DNA from: Sedimentibacter saalensis
GTDB taxonomy: Bacteria; Bacillota; Clostridia; Tissierellales; Sedimentibacteraceae
Length of the DNA stretch: 57,405 nt
NCBI RefSeq assembly: GCF_007830175.1
Contig: NZ_VLKH01000015.1
Span: 1 to 57,405, forward strand
Direction of reading: 5' to 3'
Of the stretch, positions 1 to 8,508 are shown piece after piece. Under the pieces are notes generated by a model. That model made no database searches. It saw only the letters and a program-made list of their open reading frames with translations, and was not told the origin of the DNA. Position 1 is the stretch's first letter. Every line of letters begins with the position of its first letter. The position numbers and the translations under genes are program-made.

Positions 1-107
1 GCAGTCAGTTTGCCGCTTTCATGCTGTTTGTCTATTGCCTTTTGTCCGCCGCCCAGCTTTATTTTTTCATTTAATTCCCTGAGCTCCATCAATTTGTCGT
101 TTGGCAA
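1..107 (-). CDS. mmdA: Biotin-dependent acyl-CoA carboxyltransferase / methylmalonyl-CoA decarboxylase alpha subunit, N-terminus only
   Basis: Only the first 35 codons are in the window; the gene runs off the left edge. The TTG start at 107 is chosen because a perfect AGGAGGT (114-120) lies 6 nt upstream. The peptide begins MPNDKLMELRELNEKIKLGG and continues with QKAIDKQHESGKLTA, which is the conserved N-terminus of propionyl-CoA carboxylase beta / MmdA-type carboxyltransferases. Such subunits move carboxylate from substrate to carboxybiotin (or back) in the cytoplasm. It has a good promoter at 220-248. The other end of the window carries the C-terminal part of a protein of the same family in the same orientation (see findings). 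Family call is firm; exact substrate is not. Confidence 0.8.
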   Translation of the reverse strand, partial: MPNDKLMELRELNEKIKLGGGQKAIDKQHESGKLT

Positions 108-219
108 TTTTATACCTCCTAAGATTTATATATATAACCAAGTATATATACAATAAATTTCTTTTCAAAGTCAATCGATACCGCAGGCAAAATAATTTTG
201 CTATTATTTTGACGTTCAA

Positions 220-248
220 AGTATATTATATAAACAAAATTTTGTCAA
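220..248 (-). promoter_or_regulatory. Sigma-A promoter for mmdA-like gene
   Basis: On the minus strand TTGACA (243-248), a 17-nt spacer and TATACT (220-225) precede the TTG start by about 110 nt. The 5' UTR contains a perfect 9-bp stem-loop (188-196 with 203-211). Confidence 0.75.
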
Positions 249-354
249 TATATTTGTAACCATCCCACCGCAAAATAATACTCATTAAAGAAATCAATTG
301 TGAACATTTTGCATATATTGAATAGTAGCTGAAAATTATGAAAGGTGTGATTCC
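249..354. other. Upstream region of the spore operon, no clear promoter
   Basis: A/T-rich spacer between the divergent mmdA-like promoter and the first SleC-type gene. I see no convincing sigma-A promoter on the plus strand. Around 310-325 there is a CATA-containing stretch that might be a sporulation sigma -10, but spacing and -35 are not convincing. The RBS GAAAGG lies about 9 nt before the ATG at 355. Confidence 0.4.
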
Positions 355-897
355 ATGAAATATAATAACTTTGACCAATATAACAGGATACGGCCATACA
401 AGGCTCAAAACATGATTGTTAAAATATTAGAAACTGAAGCTCTGCCCCAGCCACAACCTCAACCGCAGCCGGTTGAAGAAATTCCACTGCCCTTAGCCAG
501 CACCGGTTACATAAATGTGGGAGTTTACACAGCCCTGGGAGCACTGCCAGTCAAAGACGCCGTTGTGACTATTTACACAATTGACGAAGATGGAGAAGAA
601 AATGCACTTTACCATGTTGTGAGCAACATAAACGGAAGAGTTCCAACAATGGAAGTTCCTGTAGAATACAATCCGGAAAATCCTTTAGAAAGTCCTACAT
701 TTTATTTTTCAACCTACAACATGAGAGTTCAAGCAATAGGATATTACACTGTCAATATTATTGATCTTCGTGTTTACCCTGATGTTGCCACAAATTACAG
801 AGTGAGCTTGATTCCCGTAATGGAAGGTGCCACAGAGGAAGAAGGCAGTCAGACTGTTGTCATTCCTCCAACCCCAGCGGATATTTCAAATGAATAA
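355..897 (+). CDS. SleC N-terminal-type beta-sandwich protein (spore cortex hydrolase companion)
   Basis: 180 aa. Residues 1-30 are basic/polar, 31-40 form a Pro-Gln repeat (LPQPQPQPQP), and about 50-155 form a beta-sandwich of the carboxypeptidase-regulatory/Cna-B type, with motifs GYINVGVYTALGALPVKDA and YNMRVQAIGYYTVNIIDLRV. That second motif is what I recognise from the N-terminal region of clostridial SleC, the germination-specific cortex-lytic enzyme. Here the domain is a separate ORF, 12 bp before a second ORF carrying the catalytic domain. No signal peptide or catalytic residues are visible. Likely role: adaptor or maturation domain for cortex hydrolases, acting in the spore. Role is inferred from homology and operon context. 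Confidence 0.7.
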   Translation: MKYNNFDQYNRIRPYKAQNMIVKILETEALPQPQPQPQPVEEIPLPLASTGYINVGVYTALGALPVKDAVVTIYTIDEDGEENALYHVVSNINGRVPTMEVPVEYNPENPLESPTFYFSTYNMRVQAIGYYTVNIIDLRVYPDVATNYRVSLIPVMEGATEEEGSQTVVIPPTPADISNE

Positions 898-909
898 GGA
901 GGAGATTAC

Positions 910-2322
910 ATGAGCACACAAGTACCAGGATTATCAACTGTTGTAGTTCCGGATAACATTACCGTACATCTTGGAGCTCCAAATCAACCGGCAGAAAATG
1001 TAACTGTACCGTTTATTGATTATGTTAAAAATGTAGCTTCAAGCGAGCTATATCCAACATGGCCTGAAAGCGCCCTAAGAGCAAATATATACGCAATAGT
1101 ATCAATTGCATTGAACAGAATATTCACAGAGTGGTATAGGTCAAGAGGATATAATTTTGACATTACAAACACGACACAATTTGATCAGGCCTTTGTTCCT
1201 AACAGAGGAATATTTGACACCATAGACAGAATTGTTGATGATATTTTCAACGATTACATTGCAAGGCAAAACCAGGTGGAACCCTTGTACGCCCAGTTTT
1301 GCGACGGACGTGTTTCAATATGTGAAGGCATGTTTCAGTGGGGAACCGTTGACTTGGCAGCACAGGGATATGTTCCTTATGAAATACTTCAGTACTACTA
1401 CGGAGACAACATCAATATTGTCAGAAATGCTCCAGTAGTGAATTTAGAAGAAACATACCCAGGCGTCCCCCTAAGTGTAGGTGACAACAACCAGTATGTA
1501 CTGCTGATAAAAATGGCCCTCAATGCTATTTCTGTTAACTTTCCCGCTATTCCGAAAGTATATCCAATAAACGGTGAATTTACTGAAGGAATGGCCGATG
1601 CTGTAAGAGCATTCCAGGAAGCATTCAATTTACCTGAAACAGGAGTCATAGACAAGGCAACATGGTATGAAATAAGAAAAATATATGTAGCAGTAAGAAA
1701 CCTTGCTCAGCTTACTTCACAGGGAATACTTGTTAGTGACATTCCTCCGGATATAGTAACTGAAATCGAGGAAGGAAAAGTTGTACCAAGAGTGCAGCTT
1801 GTTCAGTATTTTCTCAATGTTCTTTCAGCATATTACAACTCCATACCTGCAGTTGACATTGACGGAATACTAGGTCCAAATACAAGGACATCAATAATAG
1901 AATTTCAAAAAACTATGGGGCTTGAGCCCACAGGCATAATAGATGATGCTACATGGAATTCAATGTACAACAACATACTTGGAATATTGAGGGCACTTCC
2001 ACCTTCAGCAATTGCTCTGCCGGCTCTTTTGTTCCCTAACGTTATTTTGAGGGAAGGCTCTGAAGGTCCAAGTGTATTCATCATGCAGGAATATCTTGCA
2101 TTCATATCATCTGTGGTACCTGCCATTCCTTCAGTAACGCCGGACGGTGTATTCGGTCCTGAAACAAGAGCTGCTGTCACTGCATTTCAAAGGCAGTACG
2201 GACTTAACCCTGATGGTATAGTGCAGCAAGCAACATGGAACAGAATTGTCCAGGTTTACAGGGAACTTAGATTTGGAGTACAAAGGAATCAAGGGCAATT
2301 TCCAGGAAATGAAATCAGCTAG
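910..2322 (+). CDS. sleC: SleC-like spore cortex-lytic enzyme, SpoIID-type domain plus three peptidoglycan-binding domains
   Basis: 470 aa. Residues about 15-175 match the SpoIID/LytB-type lytic transglycosylase domain of SleC: NITVHLG, then NVASSELYPTWPESALRAN, with Glu46 in the position of the SpoIID catalytic glutamate, and CDGRVS with QWGTVDLA near 140-150. Three PG_binding_1 repeats follow at about 193-257, 290-353 and 382-450, each with a (D/N)GxF/LG..T...(V/I)..FQ and TG(I/V)(I/V)D..TW pattern. SleC cleaves cortex peptidoglycan at germination. Family SleC normally has its N-terminal beta domain fused and fewer binding repeats; here that domain is the preceding ORF. RBS GGAGGAG 7 nt before ATG. 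No Csp protease gene is in the window. Confidence 0.82.
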   Translation: MSTQVPGLSTVVVPDNITVHLGAPNQPAENVTVPFIDYVKNVASSELYPTWPESALRANIYAIVSIALNRIFTEWYRSRGYNFDITNTTQFDQAFVPNRGIFDTIDRIVDDIFNDYIARQNQVEPLYAQFCDGRVSICEGMFQWGTVDLAAQGYVPYEILQYYYGDNINIVRNAPVVNLEETYPGVPLSVGDNNQYVLLIKMALNAISVNFPAIPKVYPINGEFTEGMADAVRAFQEAFNLPETGVIDKATWYEIRKIYVAVRNLAQLTSQGILVSDIPPDIVTEIEEGKVVPRVQLVQYFLNVLSAYYNSIPAVDIDGILGPNTRTSIIEFQKTMGLEPTGIIDDATWNSMYNNILGILRALPPSAIALPALLFPNVILREGSEGPSVFIMQEYLAFISSVVPAIPSVTPDGVFGPETRAAVTAFQRQYGLNPDGIVQQATWNRIVQVYRELRFGVQRNQGQFPGNEIS

Positions 2323-2334
2323 TGAGGTGATAAT

Positions 2335-3753
2335 ATGAGTATTCCGGAAACTGACATACACATTCCAGGAGCAGCAATACCTCACACCATAGTATCTTTC
2401 CCCGCCAACATAACAGTCCACCTGGGACCACCTGACGAAGAAGCATTGAACGTCACAGTTCCATACCTGGACTATATAAAAAATGTGGCATCCAGTGAAT
2501 TGTATCCAACATGGCCGGAAGAAGCATTAAGAGCAAACATTCATGCAATCACCTCAATAGCAATGAACAGAATTTTCACAGAATGGTACAGAGGCAGAGG
2601 TTATGACTTTGATATTACAAATTCAACTCAATTCGACCAGGCTTATGTCCATGAAAGAGGAATATTTGATAGTGTTGCAAATATTGCAGATGATATTTTT
2701 GATGAATATGTTGTGCGCCAAGGCCATATTGAACCCTTGTTCACAGAATTTTGCGACGGGAGAATTTCACAGTGCAACGGCATGTACCAGTGGGGCAGTG
2801 TTGACCTGGCCAACCAGGGCTACACAGCCATAGACATACTCAGGTACTACTACGGAAATGATGTGAACATAGCACCTTATTCAATTGCAGAGGAAATTGT
2901 GGGAACTTATCCAGGCACTCCTCTGGCTTTGGGTGAATCAGGTATTCCAGTTTTTAGGATGCAGCACTCCCTTAATAGAATATCACGAAACTATCCGGCA
3001 ATACCCGTAGTTCCAATAAACGGGTACTACGGTGAAGAAACAGAGGCTGCAGTCAGAGTATTTCAGCAAGTCTTTAATCTTCCGGTTACAGGAGTTGTAG
3101 ACAGCGACACTTGGTACAGGATACGGCGCATCTATGTGGCTGTCACAAGACTTGCTGAATTGACAACAGAAGGAATTCTCATAAACGAACTGATACACTT
3201 ATATTCAAATGTTCTTTTAGAAGGTGATACACGCCCTGTTATAACTGTGCTTCAATACTTTCTTAACCTTATGTCCCAGCAAAACACAAATATTCCTCCA
3301 GTTCCTGTAACGGGCTTCTATGGCCCGGATACAACTGTTTCTGTAACAGCCTTACAAAATGCAATGAACCTTCCTCCTTCGGGAATAGTGACACAGGAAA
3401 CATGGAATGTGCTGTACAGGAATGTATTTCCCATACTTGCCAATACTCCTATTGCAAGTATATACCTTCCAGGTATAAGTTTTATGGGAATACCATACAG
3501 CATAAGTATGGGAACCGAACACCCAGGCATCATCTTATTGCAGACTATGCTTGCTTATATAGCATTATTTATTCCAGAAATACCTTCCATACAAAGGGAC
3601 GGAGTTTTCGGCCCTGCAACAGAAGAGGCAGTTTCAGTCTTCCAAAGTCTTTACGGGCTTGAATCAACAGGAATAGTAAATGCTGACACATGGAACAAAC
3701 TAGCGGAGGTATATGTAAATTTAAGATACAATCCTCCTGCTGTACAACAGTGA
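2335..3753 (+). CDS. Second SleC-like cortex-lytic enzyme, tandem paralogue
   Basis: 472 aa and the same architecture as the preceding gene: SpoIID-type domain at about 25-185 with ASSELYPTWPEEALRANIHA (candidate catalytic Glu55), CDGRISQC and QWGSVDLA, followed by three PG_binding_1 repeats (about 205-265, 300-362, 392-460). It starts 12 bp after its neighbour, so it is co-transcribed and looks like an old tandem duplication: the catalytic domains are very similar, the binding repeats more diverged. Expected to act on cortex peptidoglycan in spores. Whether both are active or one is a regulatory or structural copy cannot be told from the sequence; both keep the key Glu. Confidence 0.8.
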   Translation: MSIPETDIHIPGAAIPHTIVSFPANITVHLGPPDEEALNVTVPYLDYIKNVASSELYPTWPEEALRANIHAITSIAMNRIFTEWYRGRGYDFDITNSTQFDQAYVHERGIFDSVANIADDIFDEYVVRQGHIEPLFTEFCDGRISQCNGMYQWGSVDLANQGYTAIDILRYYYGNDVNIAPYSIAEEIVGTYPGTPLALGESGIPVFRMQHSLNRISRNYPAIPVVPINGYYGEETEAAVRVFQQVFNLPVTGVVDSDTWYRIRRIYVAVTRLAELTTEGILINELIHLYSNVLLEGDTRPVITVLQYFLNLMSQQNTNIPPVPVTGFYGPDTTVSVTALQNAMNLPPSGIVTQETWNVLYRNVFPILANTPIASIYLPGISFMGIPYSISMGTEHPGIILLQTMLAYIALFIPEIPSIQRDGVFGPATEEAVSVFQSLYGLESTGIVNADTWNKLAEVYVNLRYNPPAVQQ

Positions 3754-3765
3754 AAGGAGACTATT

Positions 3766-4302
3766 ATGATATATAACAACTTCAATCAAGAAGGTGAAAC
3801 TTCAGCCATAACAGAAATTCAGCAATACTTAAGAAACATTTCATATTCTAACCCTGAAATACCACGTATTGATTTGTCAGGAGCATATGATGCTCAAACA
3901 AAAAAGGCGGTGGAAAATTTTCAGAGGTTTTCAGGTCTTCCCGTTACAGGCAGGGTTGATTACAGCACATGGAAAGCCATAGTAAGAGAAAACAGCCTTC
4001 ATTTGAAATCTAAGGAAATGCCTTATAAATTACCATGCAGATCTTTTGATTTCGGAAACATAAAAATCGGATACTCGGGAGACATTGTGTATGTACTGAA
4101 AATTATGCTCAACAACTTCTGCAGAAAATATAAGAATTACAAGAAAATTGAAATAAACGACAAATATGACCATGAGACAGAAGAAGCTGTAAAGGAATTT
4201 CAAAAAATTAGCATGCTGCCAGTAACCGGCATTGTCGACAAGGAAACCTGGAACACCATGGTTTCAATTTACAGCACATGCAAATTATACGATTATAAAT
4301 AA
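3766..4302 (+). CDS. Small peptidoglycan-binding protein (two PG_binding_1 domains)
   Basis: 178 aa made almost entirely of two PG_binding_1 domains, about 8-72 (QQYLRN..., TKKAVENFQRFSGLPVTGRV) and 100-172 (ETEEAVKEFQKISMLPVTGI, then VDKETW). No enzymatic domain, signal peptide or membrane segment. Fourth and last gene of the sleC-type operon, 12 bp after the previous stop, with a terminator directly behind it. Likely a cortex-targeting or structural accessory protein of the spore. The second domain is Lys-rich and separated from the first by a basic linker. Confidence 0.75.
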   Translation: MIYNNFNQEGETSAITEIQQYLRNISYSNPEIPRIDLSGAYDAQTKKAVENFQRFSGLPVTGRVDYSTWKAIVRENSLHLKSKEMPYKLPCRSFDFGNIKIGYSGDIVYVLKIMLNNFCRKYKNYKKIEINDKYDHETEEAVKEFQKISMLPVTGIVDKETWNTMVSIYSTCKLYDYK

Positions 4303-4304
4303 TT

Positions 4305-4330
4305 GCTGATCCAGTATCAGCATTTTTTTA
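4305..4330 (+). terminator. Rho-independent terminator of the spore operon
   Basis: Perfect 6-bp stem GCTGAT/ATCAGC (4305-4310 with 4316-4321), loop CCAGT, followed by A and a T-run. Confidence 0.85.
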
Positions 4331-4388
4331 TGCTAAACATCCGGCAGAGAATTTCATAACTAATTTTGTAAAATTTTCTTCCAGACTA

Positions 4389-4416
4389 TTGACAATTGAT
4401 GAGCATTTGCTAAAAT
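4389..4416 (+). promoter_or_regulatory. Sigma-A promoter of htpG
   Basis: TTGACA (4389-4394), 16-nt spacer, TAAAAT (4411-4416). The start point falls in or at the edge of the CIRCE operator that follows. Confidence 0.8.
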
Positions 4417-4420
4417 AGAG

Positions 4421-4447
4421 TTAGCACTCAGCAGTGAAGAGTGCTAA
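4421..4447 (+). promoter_or_regulatory. CIRCE operator (HrcA binding site) upstream of htpG
   Basis: Exact match to the CIRCE consensus: TTAGCACTC, 9 nt, GAGTGCTAA. Located immediately downstream of the -10 box, the usual place for HrcA repression of groE and dnaK operons. This implies HrcA control of htpG here. Confidence 0.95.
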
Positions 4448-4503
4448 CAACACGTTTGATAAATTGCATTTGCAATTAATTTATTTGTAAGGAAGGAATA
4501 ACT

Positions 4504-6384
4504 ATGGCAAAAAAACAGTTTAAATCTGAATCCAAGAGACTTTTGGACTTAATGATCAATTCAATTTACACACACAAGGAAATTTTCTTAAGAGAGCTCA
4601 TTTCAAATGCAAGCGATGCAATTGACAAAAGCTACTACAAATCTCTTACGGACAACAGCATTGTTTTCAACAAGGACGATTTTTACATAAGAATTGCCGT
4701 AAACGAAGATGAAAGAACTCTCACTGTTTCTGACACAGGAATAGGAATGACAAAGGAAGAACTTGATTCAAATCTTGGAACAATTGCAAAAAGCGGTTCA
4801 TTTGATTTCAAGGAAAACAACGAGGCTAAAGATGGAGTAGATATAATTGGACAGTTCGGAGTAGGTTTTTATTCAGCATTTATGGTTGCTGAAAAAGTAA
4901 CCGTAATAAGCAAATCAATTGGGTCAGAAGAAGCATACAAATGGGAATCAGAAGGCGCCGACGGATATACCATTACAAGCTGCACAAAAGAAAAAACAGG
5001 AACTGAAATAATAATGAAAATAAAACAAAACACCGAGGGAGAAGATTATGATGAATACCTTGATGTTTACAACATAAAATCTCTTGTAAAGAAATATTCA
5101 AACTTCATCAAGTACCCTATTAAAATGATGGTTAAAAAAAGAAAACACAAAGAAGGAACCGAAAATGAATACGAAGAGTACATGGAAGATGAAACATTGA
5201 ACAGCATGGTTCCTATATGGAGAAAAAACAAAAGTGAACTCACCCAGGAAGATTATGAAAACTTCTACATGGAAAAACACTTTGGCTATGAAAAGCCTCT
5301 TCGTTACACTCATGTAAGTGTGGAAGGCCTTACAAGCTATAATTCAATCCTTTATATACCTGCCAAGGTTCCATTTGATTTTTACACAAAGGAATTTGAA
5401 AAAGGACTTGAGCTTTATTCAAACGGAGTTCTTATAATGAACAAGTGCGGCGATCTGCTCCCTGATTATTTCGGATTTGTGCAGGGTTTAGTTGATTCAG
5501 CTGATTTATCCCTGAACATTTCAAGAGAAACCCTGCAGCATGACAGACAGCTTCAGTTCATTGCGAAAAAAATAAAGGAAAAAATCAAAAGCGAGCTTTT
5601 GTCAATGCTTAAGGACGACAGAGATAAATATGTAGCGTTCTTTGAAAGCTTCGGAAGAACACTGAAATACGGCATGTACAGTGAATGGGGCGCTAACAAG
5701 GAAACGCTTCAGGACCTTTTGATGTTCTATTCTTCAACAGAAAAGAAACTTGCGACACTTGACGAATATGTTTCCAGAATGAAGGAAGATCAAAAATACA
5801 TTTACTATGCAACAGGAGAAAGCACAGCAAAAATCGATAAACTTCCTCAAACTGAAATTGTTGCAGACAACGGTTATGAAATTCTTTATTTCACAGATGA
5901 GATAGATGAATTTGCAATCAAGGTTCTCATGAACTACAAGGAAAAAGAATTCAAAAACGTTTCAAGTGCAGATATGGATTTAAAAACTGACGAAAACGAA
6001 AATGATGAAAACAAAAATGAAAACAAGGACATTTTTGAATTCATGAAAGAAGCACTTGACGGAAAAGTTAAGGAAGTAAGACCGTCAAAGAGACTTAAAA
6101 CTCATCCTGTATGCCTTGCTTCTGAAGGAGAGCTTTCAATTGAAATGGAAAAAGTTCTTCAGTCAATGCCTGACAATCCGGGAAATATTCATGCAGAAAA
6201 AATTCTGGAAATCAACACAAACCATGAAATGTTTGGAAAAATCAAGAATTCCTTTGAAAATGACAAGGACAAACTTAAGAAACTTTCAAGCGTATTATAC
6301 AATCAGGCTCTTCTCATTGAAGGACTACAGATAGAAGATCCTGTACAATATGCGAATGATGTTTACGAACTGATCAACAACTAA
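4504..6384 (+). CDS. htpG: Hsp90-family molecular chaperone HtpG
   Basis: 626 aa, full length for bacterial HtpG. The N-terminal GHKL ATPase domain (about 1-220) shows [14 protein letters not shown] (Asn/Asp ATP-binding motif), DTGIGMT, and [15 protein letters not shown]. The middle domain includes [14 protein letters not shown] with the catalytic Arg. The C-terminal dimerisation domain is present. It is an ATP-dependent cytosolic chaperone. RBS AAGGAAGG about 7 nt upstream of ATG. Single-gene unit between a CIRCE-bearing promoter and a strong terminator, so heat induction through HrcA is expected. The Glu/Asn/Asp-rich insertion near residues 495-510 is a low-complexity linker. Confidence 0.97.
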   Translation: MAKKQFKSESKRLLDLMINSIYTHKEIFLRELISNASDAIDKSYYKSLTDNSIVFNKDDFYIRIAVNEDERTLTVSDTGIGMTKEELDSNLGTIAKSGSFDFKENNEAKDGVDIIGQFGVGFYSAFMVAEKVTVISKSIGSEEAYKWESEGADGYTITSCTKEKTGTEIIMKIKQNTEGEDYDEYLDVYNIKSLVKKYSNFIKYPIKMMVKKRKHKEGTENEYEEYMEDETLNSMVPIWRKNKSELTQEDYENFYMEKHFGYEKPLRYTHVSVEGLTSYNSILYIPAKVPFDFYTKEFEKGLELYSNGVLIMNKCGDLLPDYFGFVQGLVDSADLSLNISRETLQHDRQLQFIAKKIKEKIKSELLSMLKDDRDKYVAFFESFGRTLKYGMYSEWGANKETLQDLLMFYSSTEKKLATLDEYVSRMKEDQKYIYYATGESTAKIDKLPQTEIVADNGYEILYFTDEIDEFAIKVLMNYKEKEFKNVSSADMDLKTDENENDENKNENKDIFEFMKEALDGKVKEVRPSKRLKTHPVCLASEGELSIEMEKVLQSMPDNPGNIHAEKILEINTNHEMFGKIKNSFENDKDKLKKLSSVLYNQALLIEGLQIEDPVQYANDVYELINN

Positions 6385-6392
6385 AAAATATA

Positions 6393-6416
6393 AAATAGGC
6401 CTTACGGCCTATTTTT
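6393..6416 (+). terminator. Terminator after htpG
   Basis: 9-bp perfect stem (6393-6401 with 6406-6414), loop TTAC, ending in a T-run; also usable on the minus strand, where an A-run becomes T's. Confidence 0.88.
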
Positions 6417-6460
6417 GTTTGGTGGCAAAGCATATTCAACTATGTTAGTACACGTCAGCA

Positions 6461-6485
6461 CGGGAGGACAGTAGTCCTCCCCTAC
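6461..6485 (-). repeat. Family C REP-like hairpin overlapping a stop codon
   Basis: Minus strand reads GTAG followed by GGGAGGAC, a short loop and GTCCTCCC. The TAG of the GTAG head is the stop codon of the VanY-type gene. Same family at 10648, 48465, 48607, 48649, 51835, 51890, 56012 and 56066. Confidence 0.8.
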
Positions 6486-7345
6486 ATATTGCTTTCCATG
6501 TATTCTTCTAATGTTAATCCTGACTCATATACCTTTGTTGCCAGTTCAACTCCCAGGTATCTTATGTGCCATGGCTCATAAAAATATCCTGTAATATCTT
6601 CCTTGCCTTTTGGATATCTCACAATGAAACCAAATCTGTGGGCATTTTCTGAAACCCATTTACCTTCATCAGTATTTCCAAATGTATCGTCCAGCTGAAA
6701 GTTCATGGCTGCACATGTTATATCCATTGAAAGACCAGTCTGGTGCTCGCTTTGTCCTGGTTTTGCACTGTACTTGTCTGCGGCAGCCTGCCCGTGATTT
6801 TTTACATATGAATTGTAAAGATCTCTCTGAGTGCCATATGACCTGTAGCCTGAACGTGCATGCAGCTCATAGCCTTCTTCATCAGTTGCAGCCTGGAACA
6901 AATCCTTAAGCGCAATGTATGCCGTCTCTCTAAGCTGGTTTATTTCAGGGTTTTCAAGTACTGTGGGAATACCCTCAAGTTTTACTAGGTCTTCAGGCAC
7001 ATATGTGCTGGATAAATTGTTTTTCTTGTTCACCAAGGCATCTATTGCTGCAGGGTCTTCAACCATGTTAACATCATCCGGCGTTGATGGCTCCTGTGGC
7101 TTTTCTGCCGGATTTTCATTTTCATTATCCTTGTTTTCACCGCCAGGAACTTCATCAACCGGATTTTCTTTATCCGGCACCTCCTCAACTGGTTCCTCAT
7201 GAACAGGCTCTTCAGCTGTTGGAGGAAGTCCTGTTTCATCTTTTAATCTTCCTTCTACATAAATTACAACAACAACCAGTATTAAAACCAAAGCTGCCAT
7301 AGTAATGAACAATCTTCTCTTCTTATATTTTCTTGTGTTCTTCAT
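6482..7345 (-). CDS. VanY-type D-alanyl-D-alanine carboxypeptidase (peptidase M15B)
   Basis: 287 aa from the ATG at 7345, chosen over an in-frame ATG at 7381 because AAAGGAG sits 6 nt before it and the longer form would overlap rimI. Residues 9-30 form a signal-anchor; 35-100 are a Pro/Glu/Asn-rich spacer through the wall; the C-terminal ~170 aa are the M15B domain with zinc motif SEHQTGLSMDI and EPWHIRYLG plus SGYRSYGTQ. Trims the terminal D-Ala from cell-wall peptides outside the membrane. Last gene of the tsaE-tsaB-rimI cluster. Its stop codon is inside a REP-like repeat, so its C-terminus may have been reset by insertion. Confidence 0.88.
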   Translation of the reverse strand: MKNTRKYKKRRLFITMAALVLILVVVVIYVEGRLKDETGLPPTAEEPVHEEPVEEVPDKENPVDEVPGGENKDNENENPAEKPQEPSTPDDVNMVEDPAAIDALVNKKNNLSSTYVPEDLVKLEGIPTVLENPEINQLRETAYIALKDLFQAATDEEGYELHARSGYRSYGTQRDLYNSYVKNHGQAAADKYSAKPGQSEHQTGLSMDITCAAMNFQLDDTFGNTDEGKWVSENAHRFGFIVRYPKGKEDITGYFYEPWHIRYLGVELATKVYESGLTLEEYMESNM

Positions 7346-7362
7346 GTTTTCTCCTTTGCAGG

Positions 7363-7809
7363 CTAGTTGATTTTCTTCCACATAATTATTGCATCTTCCA
7401 GAGGCATCTGATAATATCTTGGTCTTTTGCCTGCTGAAACGAACCCGAACTTTTTGTACAGATTGATAGCAGGGATATTTGACTCCCTCACTTCAAGTGT
7501 CATAGCCACTATTTCGCTGCACACACATATGTCAACCATTTTTTCAATGAGCATTGAAGCAATGTTTTGTTTCCTGTATTCAGGTATAACAGCAACATTT
7601 GTTATGTGACATTCATCAATGACCTTCCACATGCCCATGTAGCCAACTATTTTTTCTCCAAGTTCAGCGACCTGGTAATAAGCAAGATCATTTTTCAGTT
7701 CATTTACAAATGCATCCCTTGACCAGGGCAAAGAGAAACATTTTTTTTCAATTTCAATAATCTGAGCAATATCTTCTTTTTTCATACCCCTTATGATGAC
7801 TTGATTCAT
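7363..7809 (-). CDS. rimI: Ribosomal protein S18-alanine N-acetyltransferase RimI
   Basis: 148 aa, a single GNAT domain. Visible are the ITNVAVIPEYRKQNIASMLI acetyl-CoA motif (motif A, R/Q-x-x-G/A region; here QNIA instead of the common G-x-G/A) and motif B LEVRESNIPAINLYKKFGF, which is diagnostic for RimI. Position directly after tsaB in the order tsaE-tsaB-rimI supports the name. Acetylates N-terminal alanine of S18 and possibly other proteins. 9 bp from tsaB, 17 bp before the carboxypeptidase start. Confidence 0.92.
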   Translation of the reverse strand: MNQVIIRGMKKEDIAQIIEIEKKCFSLPWSRDAFVNELKNDLAYYQVAELGEKIVGYMGMWKVIDECHITNVAVIPEYRKQNIASMLIEKMVDICVCSEIVAMTLEVRESNIPAINLYKKFGFVSAGKRPRYYQMPLEDAIIMWKKIN

Positions 7810-7818
7810 GTTGCCCCC

Positions 7819-8508
7819 CTATTTTTTATTTCTTTCTGCCTGTGACAATCTCAGGTACTGCGGCTTAAAGTTTGATGCCGTTATTGTCTCCCCTTTTTTT
7901 GCCATACTGCAGCCTATGAAGCAAAGCGTTGCAGCATTCAGGTTGTTGAACTTGTTTGGGGTGAAATAAGCTTTGTTGTTTAATTTTTCTTCAATTATAT
8001 TTCTGTAACTTACAGAACCGTCTCCTGCTAATATAACCGGTTCCTGGTATTGGTTTAAAATATCCACAAGCTCTTCTATGTTGCACGGGAACTGCTCTTT
8101 TACACATTTCAGTTCTTCCCCTTCCCATTTATAAATGCCTGCATACACCCTTCCTGCCTTCGCATCCATAATTGGAACAATGAGCTTCTCTTTATCATAT
8201 ACATTTCCTGCCAAGGATTTCATTGTGGGTATGTTTACAATAGGCAAATTTCCTGCAAAAGCCAAGCTCTTTGCTATGGCTGCCCCAATACGAAGTCCAG
8301 TGTATGAACCGGGGCCTTCTGAAACTGCTATTACATCTATGTCCTGAATTTTAATTTCAAGCTCTTTTAATAGTTCTTCAATTAACGGCATCAGCTTTTC
8401 TGAATGTGTTTTTTTGTGGCTCAATGTGAATTCACCAAGTACGTTGAAGTCTTCAGAAACCGCACAGGATGCTGTCACAGATGCTGATTCAATTGCAAGT
8501 ATTTTCAT
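7819..8508 (-). CDS. tsaB: tRNA t6A37 threonylcarbamoyltransferase complex subunit TsaB
   Basis: 229 aa, ASKHA fold. N-terminal MKILAIESAS, HSEKLMPLIEELL, and the hallmark EGPGSYTGLRIG at about 65-76. TsaB lacks its own catalysis and scaffolds TsaD and TsaE in making N6-threonylcarbamoyladenosine at position 37 of ANN-decoding tRNAs. It overlaps the 3' end of tsaE by 20 nt, indicating translational coupling. tsaD and tsaC are not in the window. Confidence 0.95.
   Translation of the reverse strand: MKILAIESASVTASCAVSEDFNVLGEFTLSHKKTHSEKLMPLIEELLKELEIKIQDIDVIAVSEGPGSYTGLRIGAAIAKSLAFAGNLPIVNIPTMKSLAGNVYDKEKLIVPIMDAKAGRVYAGIYKWEGEELKCVKEQFPCNIEELVDILNQYQEPVILAGDGSVSYRNIIEEKLNNKAYFTPNKFNNLNAATLCFIGCSMAKKGETITASNFKPQYLRLSQAERNKK

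Noticed and set aside
125..153. TTGTAT-17-TATAAA promoter close to the mmdA-like start
   Set aside because: Its start point would fall inside the Shine-Dalgarno; the TTGACA-17-TATACT pair at 220-248 is better.
226..408. Minus-strand ORF of 60 codons opposite the start of the first spore gene
   Set aside because: Overlaps the promoter region and the start of a well-supported gene; no RBS and no family resemblance.
1398..3662. Several 70-96-codon ORFs on both strands within the SleC-like genes
   Set aside because: Shadows of the repetitive coding sequence; the sense frames have good SDs and conserved domains.
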